The notes: generated by a model from the sequence alone, not told the origin. A DNA stretch of 64,000 bases from Microcella alkaliphila (GCF_002355395.1 NZ_AP017315.1:620001-684000); one strand, 5' to 3'. Positions 9,006 through 18,191 are shown, counted from the first letter of the stretch. A program made the numbers and translations.

Positions 9006-9956
9006 ATGAGTGAGCGCAGCCGCACGGTGCTTGCGGTGGCGGCGACGGTGCTCGCCGGTTTCGGCGTTGCGACGCAGTCGCGCATCAACGGCGAGCTCGG
9101 GCAACGCTTCGATGACGGCTTCACCGCAGCGCTCGTGTCGTTCTCGTCGGGATGGGTGGTGCTTCTCGTCGTCGTGTTGGCGACCGCGCGTGGCCGCGCG
9201 GCCATGGCCCGCATCCCGGCGGCGATGCGGGCGGGAGAGCTGCCCTGGTGGATGCTGCTCGGCGGGGCGGGCGGAGCGTTCTTCGTCTTGTCGCAGGGGC
9301 TCGTCGCCGGGGTGCTCGGGGTGGCCATCTTCACCGTGGCGATCGTGTCCGGTCAGACCCTCGCCGGCATGGTGGCGGATGCGCGGGGCTTCGCAGGTGC
9401 GCGACGCACGCCCCCGACGCCCGCGCGCGTCGTCGGGGCCGCACTCACGGTGGTCGCCGTGATCGTGGCGGTCGCCGGCGACGCGTCCGCGAGCATCCCG
9501 TGGCTGGCGTTGGTGCTTCCGCTCGTCGCGGGTCTCGGGATCGGCGTGCAGCAGGCGATGAACGGCCGCGTTCGTCAGGTGAGTGGCTCGCCACTCGCCG
9601 CAACGCTCGTGAACTTCACGGTGGGCACGGCCGGTCTCGTCGTCGTGACGGCGATCGCGCTGATCGTGCGCGGGCTGCCCGCCGCACCGCCGACGGAGGC
9701 GTACCTCTACCTGGGCGGCATCGTCGGCGTCGTGTTCATAGCCGTGCAGACGGCAACAGTGGGGCGCATCGGCGTGCTGCTGCTCGGCATGTGCCTCGTG
9801 CTCGGCCAGTTGCTCGGCGCCACCGTATTCGACTCGGTGTCGGCCATCGGACCGGCGCTCGCGCCTCAGACGATCGCGGGGGTGGCACTCACCGCACTCG
9901 GAATCGTCATCGCCACGCTCGACCGCTGGCGGCCGCGACGTGCGCAGGCGCGGTGA
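9006..9956 (+). CDS. DMT-superfamily permease (DUF606/YdcZ-type)
   Basis: This 316-residue polytopic membrane protein has about ten hydrophobic helices in two similar halves, each opening with a Gln/Asn-containing motif (TQSRINGELGQRF and QQAMNGRVRQVSGS). This is the DUF606 pattern, a relative of EamA drug/metabolite transporters. The ATG at 9006 is preceded by GGGAGGA at 8994-9000. The substrate cannot be read from the sequence. It stands alone after tRNA-Thr. Confidence 0.85.
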   Translation: MSERSRTVLAVAATVLAGFGVATQSRINGELGQRFDDGFTAALVSFSSGWVVLLVVVLATARGRAAMARIPAAMRAGELPWWMLLGGAGGAFFVLSQGLVAGVLGVAIFTVAIVSGQTLAGMVADARGFAGARRTPPTPARVVGAALTVVAVIVAVAGDASASIPWLALVLPLVAGLGIGVQQAMNGRVRQVSGSPLAATLVNFTVGTAGLVVVTAIALIVRGLPAAPPTEAYLYLGGIVGVVFIAVQTATVGRIGVLLLGMCLVLGQLLGATVFDSVSAIGPALAPQTIAGVALTALGIVIATLDRWRPRRAQAR

Positions 9957-9965
9957 GCGTCACGG

Positions 9966-10178
9966 TTAGAAGTAGGCGGAGCGAACTTCGAGAGGTCCGC
10001 GGGTCACGAGAGCGTGTGCGCCATTGACGGTGCGGTCGATGCGTTCGTGCAATTCGGGGGCGCTGACCCGGTAGTCCGTGAAGTCGCGGTCTGCTGCGTA
10101 AATGCCTCCGGGCAATGTCAACGATCGGAAGAAGCTGAACAGCGGCCGCAGTTTGTGGTCGATTGTGGTGGCGGTCAT
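9966..10178 (-). CDS. Small conserved-looking hypothetical protein
   Basis: A 70-residue protein on the minus strand, starting MTATTIDHKLRPLFSFFRSL. I do not recognise a family. Evidence that it is real: a TAGCGT box lies 7 bases before the ATG, the leaderless arrangement seen at many genes here; the composition is balanced; and nothing else occupies 9957-10311. A GTG at 10187 is an alternative start but would overlap the box. It has no signal peptide or clear membrane segment. Confidence 0.55.
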   Translation of the reverse strand: MTATTIDHKLRPLFSFFRSLTLPGGIYAADRDFTDYRVSAPELHERIDRTVNGAHALVTRGPLEVRSAYF

Positions 10179-10320
10179 GCCCGGCACGCTAGGAGCGTCC
10201 GGGCGCTCGCTTCACGCACTCGCGTCATCGGGCGTCGTGCTGCGTCATCCGGTGACACGCACGGTCACGCTGCGACATGGGGGATGCACGGGGTGCGATC
10301 GGACGGGCACGATGACGGCC

Positions 10321-11724
10321 ATGTCCACCACCGCTGCCACGCCTCCTCGCCGCATCCGATTCAACGCATTCGACATGAACTGCGTCGCCCACCAGTCCTC
10401 CGGGCTCTGGCGCCACCCCGACGATCAGTCGCACCGCTACACCGAGTTGTCGTACTGGACGGAGCTGGCCCAACTGCTCGAGACGGGCTCCTTCGACGGC
10501 ATCTTCATCGCCGACGTCCTGGGCACGTATGACGTGTACGGCGGGTCGAATGAGGCGGCGATTCGCCACGGCGCTCAAGTGCCGGTCAACGACCCGATCC
10601 TGCTCGTGTCCGCGATGGCCGCGGTGACCGAGCATCTGGGATTCGGTGTGACGGCGGGAACGGCCTACGAGCATCCCTACCCGTTTGCCCGCCGGATGAC
10701 GACCCTCGACCACCTGACCAAGGGGCGTGTGGGGTGGAACGTCGTCACGGGCTATCTGCCGAGTGCTGCACGCAACATGGGGCACGACGACCAGCGCGAG
10801 CACGACGATCGCTACGACCACGCCGATGAGTACCTAGAGGTGCTGTACAAGCTGTGGGAGGGCTCGTGGGAGGACGATGCCGTTGTTCGCGATCGGACCA
10901 GCGGGGTGTACACCGACCCCTCGAAGGTGCACGACATACGTCACGAGGGGACGCACTTCACGGTTCCCGGCATTCACATTTCTGAGCCGAGCCCGCAGCG
11001 CACACCCGTCATCTACCAGGCCGGCGCGAGCCCCCGCGGAGTCGCGTTCGCCGCCGGCAACGCTGAAGCGATTTTCGTCGCCGCCCCGACGAAGGAGGTA
11101 CTGCGGGCGACCGTCACGCGGATCCGAGACGCGTTGGAGGCGGCGGGTCGCGATCGCTACGCGGCGCGGATCTACACCCTGCTGACGATCATCACGGACG
11201 CCACTCCCGCCGCAGCGCAGGCGAAGTACCGTGACTACCTGTCGTACGCGAACCCCGAAGGCGCTCTCGTTTTCATGTCCGGCTGGATGGGAATCGACCT
11301 CTCGCAGTTCCCACTGGATGAACCGGTCGGCAACGTTCCGAGTAACGCGATTCAGTCGGTCGTCTCGAACTTCGCGGCCGCGGCCGAGCACGGCGCCGAG
11401 TTCACGGTTGCCGACATCGGCCGACACAGCGCTATCGGTGGACTGGGGCCCCTCATCGTGGGTTCGGGTGTCGAGATTGCCGACGAGCTGGAGCGATGGG
11501 TGGCAGAGACCGATGTCGACGGCTTCAATCTCGCCTATGCCGTGACGCCCGGCACCTTCGCCGATGTGGTCGAGCACGTCATCCCGGTGCTGCGCGAACG
11601 CGGGCTGTACCCCGACGGCTACGAGGAGGGCACGTTGCGGCAGAAGCTACACGGCCGCGGAGATCGTCTGCCCGACGAGCACCGCGGGGCACATTACCGC
11701 GTCAGTGCTCGCCAGCTGGCGTGA
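10321..11724 (+). CDS. FMN-dependent LLM-class monooxygenase (NtaA/SnaA/DszA family)
   Basis: This 467-residue flavin-dependent oxygenase has the NtaA/SnaA/SoxA/DszA layout: an N-terminal MNCVAHQSSGLWRHP, FDGIFIADVLGTYDVYGGS, PILLVSAMAAVTEHLGFGVT, the phosphate-binding-type stretch KGRVGWNVVTGYLPSAARN, and the C-terminal IVGSGVEIADELERW. Family members oxidise chelators, sulphur heterocycles or similar substrates with reduced FMN from a separate reductase, and none is adjacent. An upstream in-frame ATG at 10312 is possible. The substrate is not predictable. Confidence 0.88.
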   Translation: MSTTAATPPRRIRFNAFDMNCVAHQSSGLWRHPDDQSHRYTELSYWTELAQLLETGSFDGIFIADVLGTYDVYGGSNEAAIRHGAQVPVNDPILLVSAMAAVTEHLGFGVTAGTAYEHPYPFARRMTTLDHLTKGRVGWNVVTGYLPSAARNMGHDDQREHDDRYDHADEYLEVLYKLWEGSWEDDAVVRDRTSGVYTDPSKVHDIRHEGTHFTVPGIHISEPSPQRTPVIYQAGASPRGVAFAAGNAEAIFVAAPTKEVLRATVTRIRDALEAAGRDRYAARIYTLLTIITDATPAAAQAKYRDYLSYANPEGALVFMSGWMGIDLSQFPLDEPVGNVPSNAIQSVVSNFAAAAEHGAEFTVADIGRHSAIGGLGPLIVGSGVEIADELERWVAETDVDGFNLAYAVTPGTFADVVEHVIPVLRERGLYPDGYEEGTLRQKLHGRGDRLPDEHRGAHYRVSARQLA

Positions 11725-11728
11725 GTGA

Positions 11729-12163
11729 CTAGGCCGGGTCGGCGTCGTCGGCCGGCGTGAAGTCGAGCGCGAGCGAGTTCATGCAGTAGCGGTCGCCGGT
11801 CGGCGTGCCGAACCCGTCGGGGAACACGTGCCCGAGGTGCGAACCGCAGGTGGCGCAGCGCACCTCGGTGCGCACCATGCCGAGGGAGGTGTCTTCGAGC
11901 AGCTCAACGGCCTCGGGGCGCACCGACTCGTAGAAGCTCGGCCAGCCGCAACCCGAGTCGAACTTCGTGCCGGCCTGAAAGAGCTCAGCCCCGCACGCGC
12001 CGCAGGTATAGAGGCCGGCGCGGCTCTCGTCGAGCAGCTCGCCCGTCCAGGCGCGCTCGGTGCCGGCCTGGCGCAGCACCTGGTAGCGCTCTTCGCCGAG
12101 CTCAGCCCGCCACTCGTCTTCGGTCTTCTCGACCTGGTACTTGCCGGTGGTCTGCTCGCTCAT
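11729..12163 (-). CDS. msrB: Peptide-methionine (R)-S-oxide reductase MsrB
   Basis: This 144-residue MsrB repairs methionine-R-sulphoxide in proteins. The catalytic Cys127 sits in DRYCMNSLAL, and Cys72 in GCGWPSFYES is a likely resolving residue. Zinc ligands C54/C57 (CGAC) and C103/C106 (CATC) are all present. The ATG follows GGAGGAACC. It is divergent from the acetyltransferase at 12219. Confidence 0.96.
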   Translation of the reverse strand: MSEQTTGKYQVEKTEDEWRAELGEERYQVLRQAGTERAWTGELLDESRAGLYTCGACGAELFQAGTKFDSGCGWPSFYESVRPEAVELLEDTSLGMVRTEVRCATCGSHLGHVFPDGFGTPTGDRYCMNSLALDFTPADDADPA

Positions 12164-12218
12164 GGTTCCTCCTGCTCGCCCGACGGGCGGGTTGTCTCAC
12201 CCCATTAAACTCGGCCCC

Positions 12219-12710
12219 GTGCCGGAACCTTCCATCGAGCAGAAAACATGGAGTCACATTTCGGCTGACGAGTTCTTCGACATCGCCATGCTGCGCACGG
12301 TCGTTTTCTACCTCGAGCAGCAGATCGACGAGCCGGAACTCGACGAGCGCGACCGCGACGAGTCGACGCTGCATGTGTGGATGCGGGACGATCGCGGCGT
12401 GGTCAGTTATCTGCGCGTCATCGAGGACGAGCATCCTGACCCCGCTCACGGCGGCGCGCGCCGCCTGATCGGGCGCGTCGTGACGCGGGCGGATGCTCGT
12501 GGTCGGGGCCTCGCGCTCCGTCTCGTCGAGCAGGTGATCGCCCAGTTCGGCGACGAGCCGCTCGCCCTGCACGCACAGTCCTACATCCAGCCCCTGTATA
12601 CGCGAGCCGGCTTCGAGCCGATCGGCGACGAGTATGTGGAGGCGGGCATTCCGCACGTGACGATGGTCCGGCCTCCCAGCGGTCGAACAGGCGACGCGGC
12701 GTTGAATTAG
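12219..12710 (+). CDS. GNAT acetyltransferase, ElaA-like
   Basis: This 163-residue GNAT protein has the ElaA opening MLRTVVFYLEQQID, the core strand VSYLRVIEDE, the acetyl-CoA loop VVTRADARGRGLALRLVEQVI and a C-terminal PLYTRAGFEPIGDEYVEAGIPHVTM. Substrate is unknown. The GTG at 12219 is 7 bases after a TAAACT box (12206-12211), supporting a leaderless start. It is divergent from msrB. Confidence 0.86.
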   Translation: MPEPSIEQKTWSHISADEFFDIAMLRTVVFYLEQQIDEPELDERDRDESTLHVWMRDDRGVVSYLRVIEDEHPDPAHGGARRLIGRVVTRADARGRGLALRLVEQVIAQFGDEPLALHAQSYIQPLYTRAGFEPIGDEYVEAGIPHVTMVRPPSGRTGDAALN

Positions 12711-12740
12711 AGAGATATGCGCGCATGGCGTATCCTCTTG

Positions 12741-12759
12741 TTAGGTAAGCCTTACCTAA
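12741..12759 (+). promoter_or_regulatory. Iron box (DtxR/IdeR operator) upstream of htaA
   Basis: TTAGGTAAGCCTTACCTAA is a near-perfect 9-1-9 palindrome and closely matches the IdeR/DtxR consensus TTAGGTTAGSCTAACCTAA. It lies 35 bases before the GTG of the HtaA gene, where bound repressor would overlap the promoter. A DtxR-family gene is present at 31733. Confidence 0.9.
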
Positions 12760-12793
12760 AGACATGACGCTCTTCTGACTACGGAGTCACCCG

Positions 12794-15046
12794 GTGCACA
12801 CCCTTTCCCGCCGGCGGCCGTTTGCCGTCGCGCTCGCGGGGGCCCTCACCTTCGCCCTAGCTCTCACTGTCGCCCCCCACGAGTCGGCGGCCGCCGATAC
12901 AGCACCGCCGCCCCCGACGGTGTCGGTCTCGAAGACGCAGGGTCTGGACCCTGCCGGTGAGACGATCACGGTGACCGGGTCGGGCTTCGCCCCGAACCCC
13001 CCGGCGACCGACGGCGCGCGTCCACCCCTCATGGGTCAGTTTGCCGGCGCTTACGTCGTGATCGGCTCGGTGCTCGACTCGTGGAAGCCGAGCGACGGTG
13101 CCGCGTCGTCGGCACGGCAGGTCGCCCAGCAGAAGTGGGTCGTCAACCCCGAAAACGTCGCCACCATCGGTGGACCCAGCGCGGGCGCCGTGGCGATTGA
13201 CCCCGATGGCTCGTTCCGGATCGAGTTCGTGGTGTCGAAGGCCGACGCCCACCGCTTCCCGACGGGCACGTTCGGAGTGTTCACGTTCGCCGGCTCGGGA
13301 GCGGTCGTGCCCGCATTCGAGACGTTCACCGCGCTGACTTTTGCCGGCGACGGTTCTGCGGAAAACCCGACACCCAGCCCGACACCCAGACCGACACCCA
13401 GTCCGACACCGACGCCGACGCCCGCGCCGTCGACGCCGGCTCCGACGCCGGCCCCGACCACCGGGGCGCCCCGTGACACCGCCACGCCCGGGTCGCTCGT
13501 GTGGGGCGTGAAGCAGTCGTTCCGTGAGTACATGACGAGCACGATTGCCCGCGGGTCGATCACCGCGACTGGCGTCGGCCAGCAGGGCGCCGCCCTTGTG
13601 TTCCCGCAGGTGGGACCATCGCTGACGGGTACCACGGGCACCGTCGCGTACTCGGGTCAGGTGCGCTACCTCGGTCACAGCGGCCTGCTCGACGTGACCC
13701 TGCGCGATCCGCGAGTCACGATCGAATCAGCGAGTCGCGCATCCCTGTCGGTCAGCGTCAACGGCAGCCCTGTGACGCTCGCGACGCTGAACCTGGCGGC
13801 GGCGAGCCGCACGGCCAACGCCGACGGCTCCGTGCGGTTTACGGGTGTACCGGCGACCCTGACAGCCTCCGGCACAAGCGTGTTCTCCTTCCAGGGCAGG
13901 GCGTTTTACGCGGCCGGCACCGCCCTCGACCCGGTGACGTTCACCATCGGCAGCCCTGCACCGACCGGGGGCGGCACCTCCGTGGCCGGGGCGACGATCA
14001 CGGGTGGCGCGGTCGAGCTCGCTCGCTTCGTGGAGCGGCCTATTTCGGCTGAGCCGCCGGCGACAACCGGTGCCGAACTCGTCGGCGTCGACGGCGACCT
14101 GCTGCCGGGCGCCCGTGTCGAGGCCCGCGCGACGGGATTCGAGCCCGGCGAAACGGGGATTCGTGTTGTCGTCTACAGCGAGCCGCGCCTGCTCGGCGAG
14201 GTGACGGCGGATGCAGACGGCCAGGCTGTCTGGTCGGGCCGCCTGCCCGATGACCTCGTCGGCCAGCACACGCTGACTTTCCAGGGATCGGTCGACCGCG
14301 GCGTCGTGCTGCAGATCGTCGATCCTGCGGCCACCGCCGCGGGTGCCGACCAGTGCGTCGTGTCCGATGCGCAGCTCGACTGGGGCTTCAAGGAGAGCTT
14401 CCGCGCGTACGTCAGCGGCTCCATTGCCCGCGGTGAGTGGGAGGTACTCGACGGCGCGAGCTACGAGGTGCCGCTCTTCACCTTTGCGGGCGGCCAGGGC
14501 GCGATCAACCCCGCTGCACGCACGGGCGAGATCGCGTTCGAGGGCGCGATCCGTTTCACGGGCCACGAGGGAATCCTCGACACCCTCATCGCCAACCCGC
14601 GCGTGGTCTTCACGAGCGCGACCACCGCCGAACTGGTCGCTGACGTGACTGGAACGCGGCAGGACTTCGAGGAGGTCGAAGCCCTCGACGTGCGCTTCCT
14701 CGAGCTCAATCTTGCCGGCGCCGACAGCGGCAGCCGCGACAACGGCACCGTGACGATCACGGGCATCCCGACACAGCTCACGGTGTCGGGCGCCGACGCG
14801 TTCGGCACCTACCCCGCCGGCGAAGAGTTCGACCCCATCACGCTCACCTACTCGCTGCCGACCGACTGCGCGGCGAGCCCCGCTGACGCTGCTCCGGGCG
14901 ACCTCGACGGCGACGCTGCGGGAGGGTCCGGCCCCGACGCCGAGCCTGCGGGAATGTCGACGGGCGTTCTCCTCGCCGTCATTGCCGTATTGCTTGCCGT
15001 GATCGTCGCACTCGCCGTCATGCTGCTGCGCCGCCGCGCCGCCTGA
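12794..15046 (+). CDS. htaA: HtaA-domain heme-binding surface protein
   Basis: This 750-residue exported protein has a signal peptide ending near residue 34, an N-terminal Ig-like segment (TVSVSKTQGLDPAGETITVTG), a Pro/Thr-rich linker at about 190-225, a first HtaA domain from about residue 236 (LVWGVKQSFREYM), a second Ig-like insert around 430-500, a second HtaA domain from about 529 (LDWGFKESFRAYV), and a C-terminal membrane helix followed by LRRRAA. HtaA domains bind heme or hemoglobin at the corynebacterial surface. An iron box lies just upstream, so expression should rise under iron limitation. The GTG start follows ACGGAG. Permease genes are not adjacent. Confidence 0.9.
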   Translation: MHTLSRRRPFAVALAGALTFALALTVAPHESAAADTAPPPPTVSVSKTQGLDPAGETITVTGSGFAPNPPATDGARPPLMGQFAGAYVVIGSVLDSWKPSDGAASSARQVAQQKWVVNPENVATIGGPSAGAVAIDPDGSFRIEFVVSKADAHRFPTGTFGVFTFAGSGAVVPAFETFTALTFAGDGSAENPTPSPTPRPTPSPTPTPTPAPSTPAPTPAPTTGAPRDTATPGSLVWGVKQSFREYMTSTIARGSITATGVGQQGAALVFPQVGPSLTGTTGTVAYSGQVRYLGHSGLLDVTLRDPRVTIESASRASLSVSVNGSPVTLATLNLAAASRTANADGSVRFTGVPATLTASGTSVFSFQGRAFYAAGTALDPVTFTIGSPAPTGGGTSVAGATITGGAVELARFVERPISAEPPATTGAELVGVDGDLLPGARVEARATGFEPGETGIRVVVYSEPRLLGEVTADADGQAVWSGRLPDDLVGQHTLTFQGSVDRGVVLQIVDPAATAAGADQCVVSDAQLDWGFKESFRAYVSGSIARGEWEVLDGASYEVPLFTFAGGQGAINPAARTGEIAFEGAIRFTGHEGILDTLIANPRVVFTSATTAELVADVTGTRQDFEEVEALDVRFLELNLAGADSGSRDNGTVTITGIPTQLTVSGADAFGTYPAGEEFDPITLTYSLPTDCAASPADAAPGDLDGDAAGGSGPDAEPAGMSTGVLLAVIAVLLAVIVALAVMLLRRRAA
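13367..13459 (+). repeat. Short tandem repeat coding a Pro/Thr linker
   Basis: A run of GACACCCAG/CCGACGCC-type units of 6-9 bases inside htaA encodes alternating Pro, Thr, Ser and Ala. It separates the N-terminal segment from the first HtaA domain and probably spans cell-wall material. Such runs change length by slippage. Confidence 0.8.
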
Positions 15047-15078
15047 GCCGCGCGCATCCTGCGTGGCAGGATGCGAGC

Positions 15079-16074
15079 GTGACGTCGACCGCTGAACGGT
15101 ACCGTCGCTTCGCCCGCGAAGCGGCCAGCCGTTCGGCGGTCTACGCGCGGTGGGCTCACGACCTCGCCGACGACCCTGACGCAATGGCGCTCATCGACAC
15201 GTTGCCCGTCGCGTGCCGCCAACCAGTGTTGATTCTGACTGCGGCCCGTTTCACCGGGCTGTCACCAGCGGGGGATGCTCGCGCGTGGCTCGAGGGGGAA
15301 TGGGACGCCGTCGAGGCGGTCGCCCGCACGCGCGCCACGCAGACGAACGACCCCCGGCGTTCCTCTGCCCTCGTCGCGGCGCTGGACGGCATCCGCGCGC
15401 CGATCGCGCTGCTCGAAGTGGGGGCGTCGATCGGGCTCGGGCTGCTCGTCGACCGATACCGGCACCGCTACTGGCGCGGCGCGGAGGTCGAATCGACGGT
15501 GGAGCCGGTCGACGACGAGCCCGATGCACTCGAACTCGACTGTCAGCTCGGCGACGGGGTTCCGGCACCCACACACCGACCTGAGATCGTGTGGCGGGCC
15601 GGGCTCGAGCGGCGTCCGTTGGCCCTGGGGTCACCCGACGACGAGCGCTGGCTGCGCACCCTGATCTGGCCAGAAGAGCGCGACCGGGCCCGCCAGCTCG
15701 ACGCGGCCCTGCGCGTTGCGCACGCGCATCCGCCTCGTGTGATGGCGGGCGACGCGGTCGATGGGCTGCGCTCAGCCGTGGCGGACATGCCCGACGACGT
15801 CGTGCGGGTCATCTGGAGCCCCGCCGTTCTCGTCTATCTCGCCCCCGAGGCGCGCGCCCGATTTGGCGAGCTGGCGCGCGAGCTCGGTGACGTGTGGGTG
15901 TCGCTTGATGGGCGCCGGGTGCTTCCCGAGGTTGCGGAGCGTGCTGCGGAGATCCTGCCGGGCGCGGACGACGACTTCGTGCTGAGCCGTGACGGGCGTC
16001 CCCTCGCGATCGTGGCCCCGCACGGTGACCGCATCGAGCGGTGGGCAGCTGTGGGCCCGAGCGAGAGCGGCTGA
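15079..16074 (+). CDS. DUF2332 family protein
   Basis: This 331-residue cytoplasmic protein has the DUF2332 pattern: ERYRRFAREAASRSAVYARW at the start, then LLEVGASIGLGLLVDRYRHRY in the middle, and VRVIWSPAVLVYLAPEARARF toward the end. The Gly-rich motif and the overall layout look like a Rossmann-type fold, but no reaction is known for the family. A CAGGAT box lies 6 bases before the GTG. It converges on the heme-binding lipoprotein gene, leaving 4 bases between the stops. Confidence 0.85.
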   Translation: MTSTAERYRRFAREAASRSAVYARWAHDLADDPDAMALIDTLPVACRQPVLILTAARFTGLSPAGDARAWLEGEWDAVEAVARTRATQTNDPRRSSALVAALDGIRAPIALLEVGASIGLGLLVDRYRHRYWRGAEVESTVEPVDDEPDALELDCQLGDGVPAPTHRPEIVWRAGLERRPLALGSPDDERWLRTLIWPEERDRARQLDAALRVAHAHPPRVMAGDAVDGLRSAVADMPDDVVRVIWSPAVLVYLAPEARARFGELARELGDVWVSLDGRRVLPEVAERAAEILPGADDDFVLSRDGRPLAIVAPHGDRIERWAAVGPSESG

Positions 16075-16078
16075 GCGG

Positions 16079-17191
16079 CTACTGGTCCGCGCCGTAGATG
16101 GCGCGGGCGAGCGCGTCGAGCACGAGAGGCGTGCGCGGTCCGAAGCTCAGCACCTCGCCGTCGGCCATGTCGACGAAGCGGCGGTTCTGCCCGGCCGAGG
16201 TCAGCGCGATCGCGGGCTTTTCGGTGAGCAGGCCGTCGACGCCTCCGACGCTCGCCAACCCGCTCGACATGACCATGATGAGGTCGGGGTCAGCGGCAAT
16301 GAGCGCTTCGTCCGTCATCGGGCGAAGACCCGTCCAGCCGATCTCGCCGGCGACGTCAACGCCGCCGAGGCCGTCGATCAACTCATCGGCTCCCGACTCC
16401 TCGCCGAAGAGGTAGTAAATGCCGCTCGCGCCGCGCAGATACAGGAAGAGGATGCGCACGCGCTCGCCCGGCGTGCTCGGCGCGATGGTGGCAATCTCGC
16501 TGAGCACGTCGGTCAAGTCGGTGTCGATTCGCTCGGCCAGTAGTTCGCCTGCTTCGGGCGCGCCGAAGATGGCGGCGACATCACGGGCGAGGGTGGCCGG
16601 CGCCGCGAGACCCGGCTCGACGTCGACGTACACGACCGTGATTCCAGCGGTGCGCAGTTGCACGAGCACGTCGGTCGGGCCCACGGTGCCGTCGGTGATG
16701 ATCAGATCGGGGCGAAGCGCCAGCACCGACTCGGCGCTAACCGCGTGGCCCGAGCTCGTCACGAGCGGCAGATCGTCCGTGCCGGGGAAGGTGGTCGATA
16801 CGTCACGCCCGACGAGGCGATCGCCGAAGCCGAGGGCCCAGGTGGTGGCCGCCAGCGATCCGGCAATGTCGAGGGCGAGAACGCGGTCGGCGCTCGTGAC
16901 CTCAATGTCGCGGTCGCCATCCAGGTCGCGCGACACCACGGTTGTCGGCAGTGCTGAGGTCGGGGTGTCGACCACGGGGTCGATCGCCGCGTCCGCGATC
17001 ACGGCCGTGGCGGGACCGCCGTCGATGCGTGGGTTGTCCAGCAGGGCGATCTCCGACAGCGCGGGGCGCTCGCCAACCGCCTCGGGATCGGTGCCGCCGA
17101 GGGCGCCGGAGGGCGCGCATCCCGCGAGCACCAGCATCATGGCCGCGACGGCGACAGCGAGCGCCGAGCGACGCCGACGAGGGAAGGGCAT
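16079..17191 (-). CDS. hmuT: Heme ABC transporter substrate-binding lipoprotein (HmuT-like)
   Basis: This 370-residue class III periplasmic-binding-type protein has a lipobox MLVLAGC at residues 19-25. The two lobes are marked by DRVLALDIAGSLAATTWALG and LALRPDLIITDGTVGP, then TAGITVVYVDVEPG and a long linking helix, as in HmuT/ChuT heme-binding proteins. It would hand heme from HtaA-type surface proteins to a permease, but no hmuU or hmuV lies in the window. An iron box at 17222-17240 is 30 bases upstream. A siderophore substrate is less likely given the heme genes around it. Confidence 0.85.
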   Translation of the reverse strand: MPFPRRRRSALAVAVAAMMLVLAGCAPSGALGGTDPEAVGERPALSEIALLDNPRIDGGPATAVIADAAIDPVVDTPTSALPTTVVSRDLDGDRDIEVTSADRVLALDIAGSLAATTWALGFGDRLVGRDVSTTFPGTDDLPLVTSSGHAVSAESVLALRPDLIITDGTVGPTDVLVQLRTAGITVVYVDVEPGLAAPATLARDVAAIFGAPEAGELLAERIDTDLTDVLSEIATIAPSTPGERVRILFLYLRGASGIYYLFGEESGADELIDGLGGVDVAGEIGWTGLRPMTDEALIAADPDLIMVMSSGLASVGGVDGLLTEKPAIALTSAGQNRRFVDMADGEVLSFGPRTPLVLDALARAIYGADQ

Positions 17192-17221
17192 GGGGCTCCG
17201 GAGCGGTTGGCAAGGAGGGAC

Positions 17222-17240
17222 TTAGGTAAGCCTAATCTGC
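17222..17240 (-). promoter_or_regulatory. Iron box upstream of hmuT
   Basis: TTAGGTAAGCCTAATCTGC matches the IdeR/DtxR consensus at about 15 of 19 positions, with a strong left half and a weaker right half. It sits 30 bases from the hmuT ATG on the minus strand. It probably controls hmuT in the same iron regulon as htaA and hmuO. Confidence 0.78.
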
Positions 17241-17301
17241 GAGTCTGATGGTCCTCCGCGAGCCGCTCAGAGGCCGGCGCCGACCGTTCTACGATGAGCC
17301 C

Positions 17302-17574
17302 ATGCCCACCCCGTCCGACGACGCAGCGCTGTCCGAGCGCGCGCGGCGTGTGCTCGACTTCGAGCGCGAATGGTGGGGCCACAGTGCGGCGAAGGAGCGG
17401 CACATTCGTGCCGAGTTCGGCTGGGCACCGGCCCGGTACTATCAGGTACTGAACTCCGTCATCGATGACGCGGCGTCGCGCGCGTACGACCCGATCCTCG
17501 TGGGCCGCTTGCACGAGGTGCGTGATGCGCGTGCTGAGCGTCGTCGTACCCGGCGCGACACCGTCGCCTCCTGA
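17302..17574 (+). CDS. DUF3263 protein
   Basis: This 90-residue helical protein contains LDFEREWWGHSAAKERHIRAEFGWAPARYYQ (shown here by its parts: the WWGH motif, then EFGW and ARYYQ), which is the DUF3263 signature. This is an actinobacterial family resembling a small helix-turn-helix DNA-binding protein. A TACGAT box (17290-17295) lies 6 bases before the ATG. It is followed after 15 bases by a LytR_C gene, a conserved pairing. Confidence 0.86.
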   Translation: MPTPSDDAALSERARRVLDFEREWWGHSAAKERHIRAEFGWAPARYYQVLNSVIDDAASRAYDPILVGRLHEVRDARAERRRTRRDTVAS

Positions 17575-17589
17575 GCCGAGAAAGCCCGA

Positions 17590-18174
17590 ATGCCCGACTT
17601 CCCACCCGATCGTTTCGACGATCTGCCGCTCGACCCTGGTCGAGTGGGCGCACACCGGGCGCCGCGTCGTCGCGGTGCCGTCTGGCGCGCGCTCGGGATC
17701 GGCGCGGCCGCGTCGGTCGTGCTCGTCGTGGTCGGCCTGGTCGGGCTCGCCGCGATCGACGACCGACTGGAGCTCGACATCCCGGTCTTGACGTCCCCGC
17801 CCGAGGAGGACCCTGACGCTCCCGCCGAGCCGGGCGAGCCTGCCGGCGGGCCGATCACGGATGCCGCCGATGCGGACCTGCCTGACGACTTCACGATCAC
17901 GATCCTCGACGGCACCGGCTCCGTCGGGCGGGGCCCGCAGGCGCAGAGCGCGCTGGATGCTCGGGGCTGGCCCGTCGGAACGGTCACGCAGGCCGCGACG
18001 ACCGACATCGAGGAGACCGTCGTCTATTACGCGAGCCCCGACCTCGAACCCGTCGCTCGCGGCATGGTCGAACTGCTCGACGGCGTGGCAGACATCGAGC
18101 TGACCGACGCCTTCCCCGGGGCTCCCATCACGATCGTTCTTGGCACCGACTACGAGCTGCGCGCGGCCAGCTAG
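17590..18174 (+). CDS. LytR_C-domain membrane protein
   Basis: This 194-residue protein has a cytoplasmic Arg-rich head, one membrane helix at about 32-54, an acidic Pro-rich stalk, and an extracellular LytR_C domain (FTITILDGTGSVGRGPQAQ then ALDARGWPVGTV and ETVVYYASPDLEPVAR). LytR_C domains are found in cell-envelope proteins related to wall-polymer transfer. It lacks the LCP catalytic domain. It is probably co-transcribed with the DUF3263 gene. Confidence 0.85.
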   Translation: MPDFPPDRFDDLPLDPGRVGAHRAPRRRGAVWRALGIGAAASVVLVVVGLVGLAAIDDRLELDIPVLTSPPEEDPDAPAEPGEPAGGPITDAADADLPDDFTITILDGTGSVGRGPQAQSALDARGWPVGTVTQAATTDIEETVVYYASPDLEPVARGMVELLDGVADIELTDAFPGAPITIVLGTDYELRAAS

Positions 18175-18191
18175 CTCCGAGATTTCCGGCC

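Noticed and set aside
13367..13459. CRISPR-like repeat array
   Set aside because: Units are 6-9 bases without spacers and lie in frame inside htaA, coding a Pro/Thr linker.
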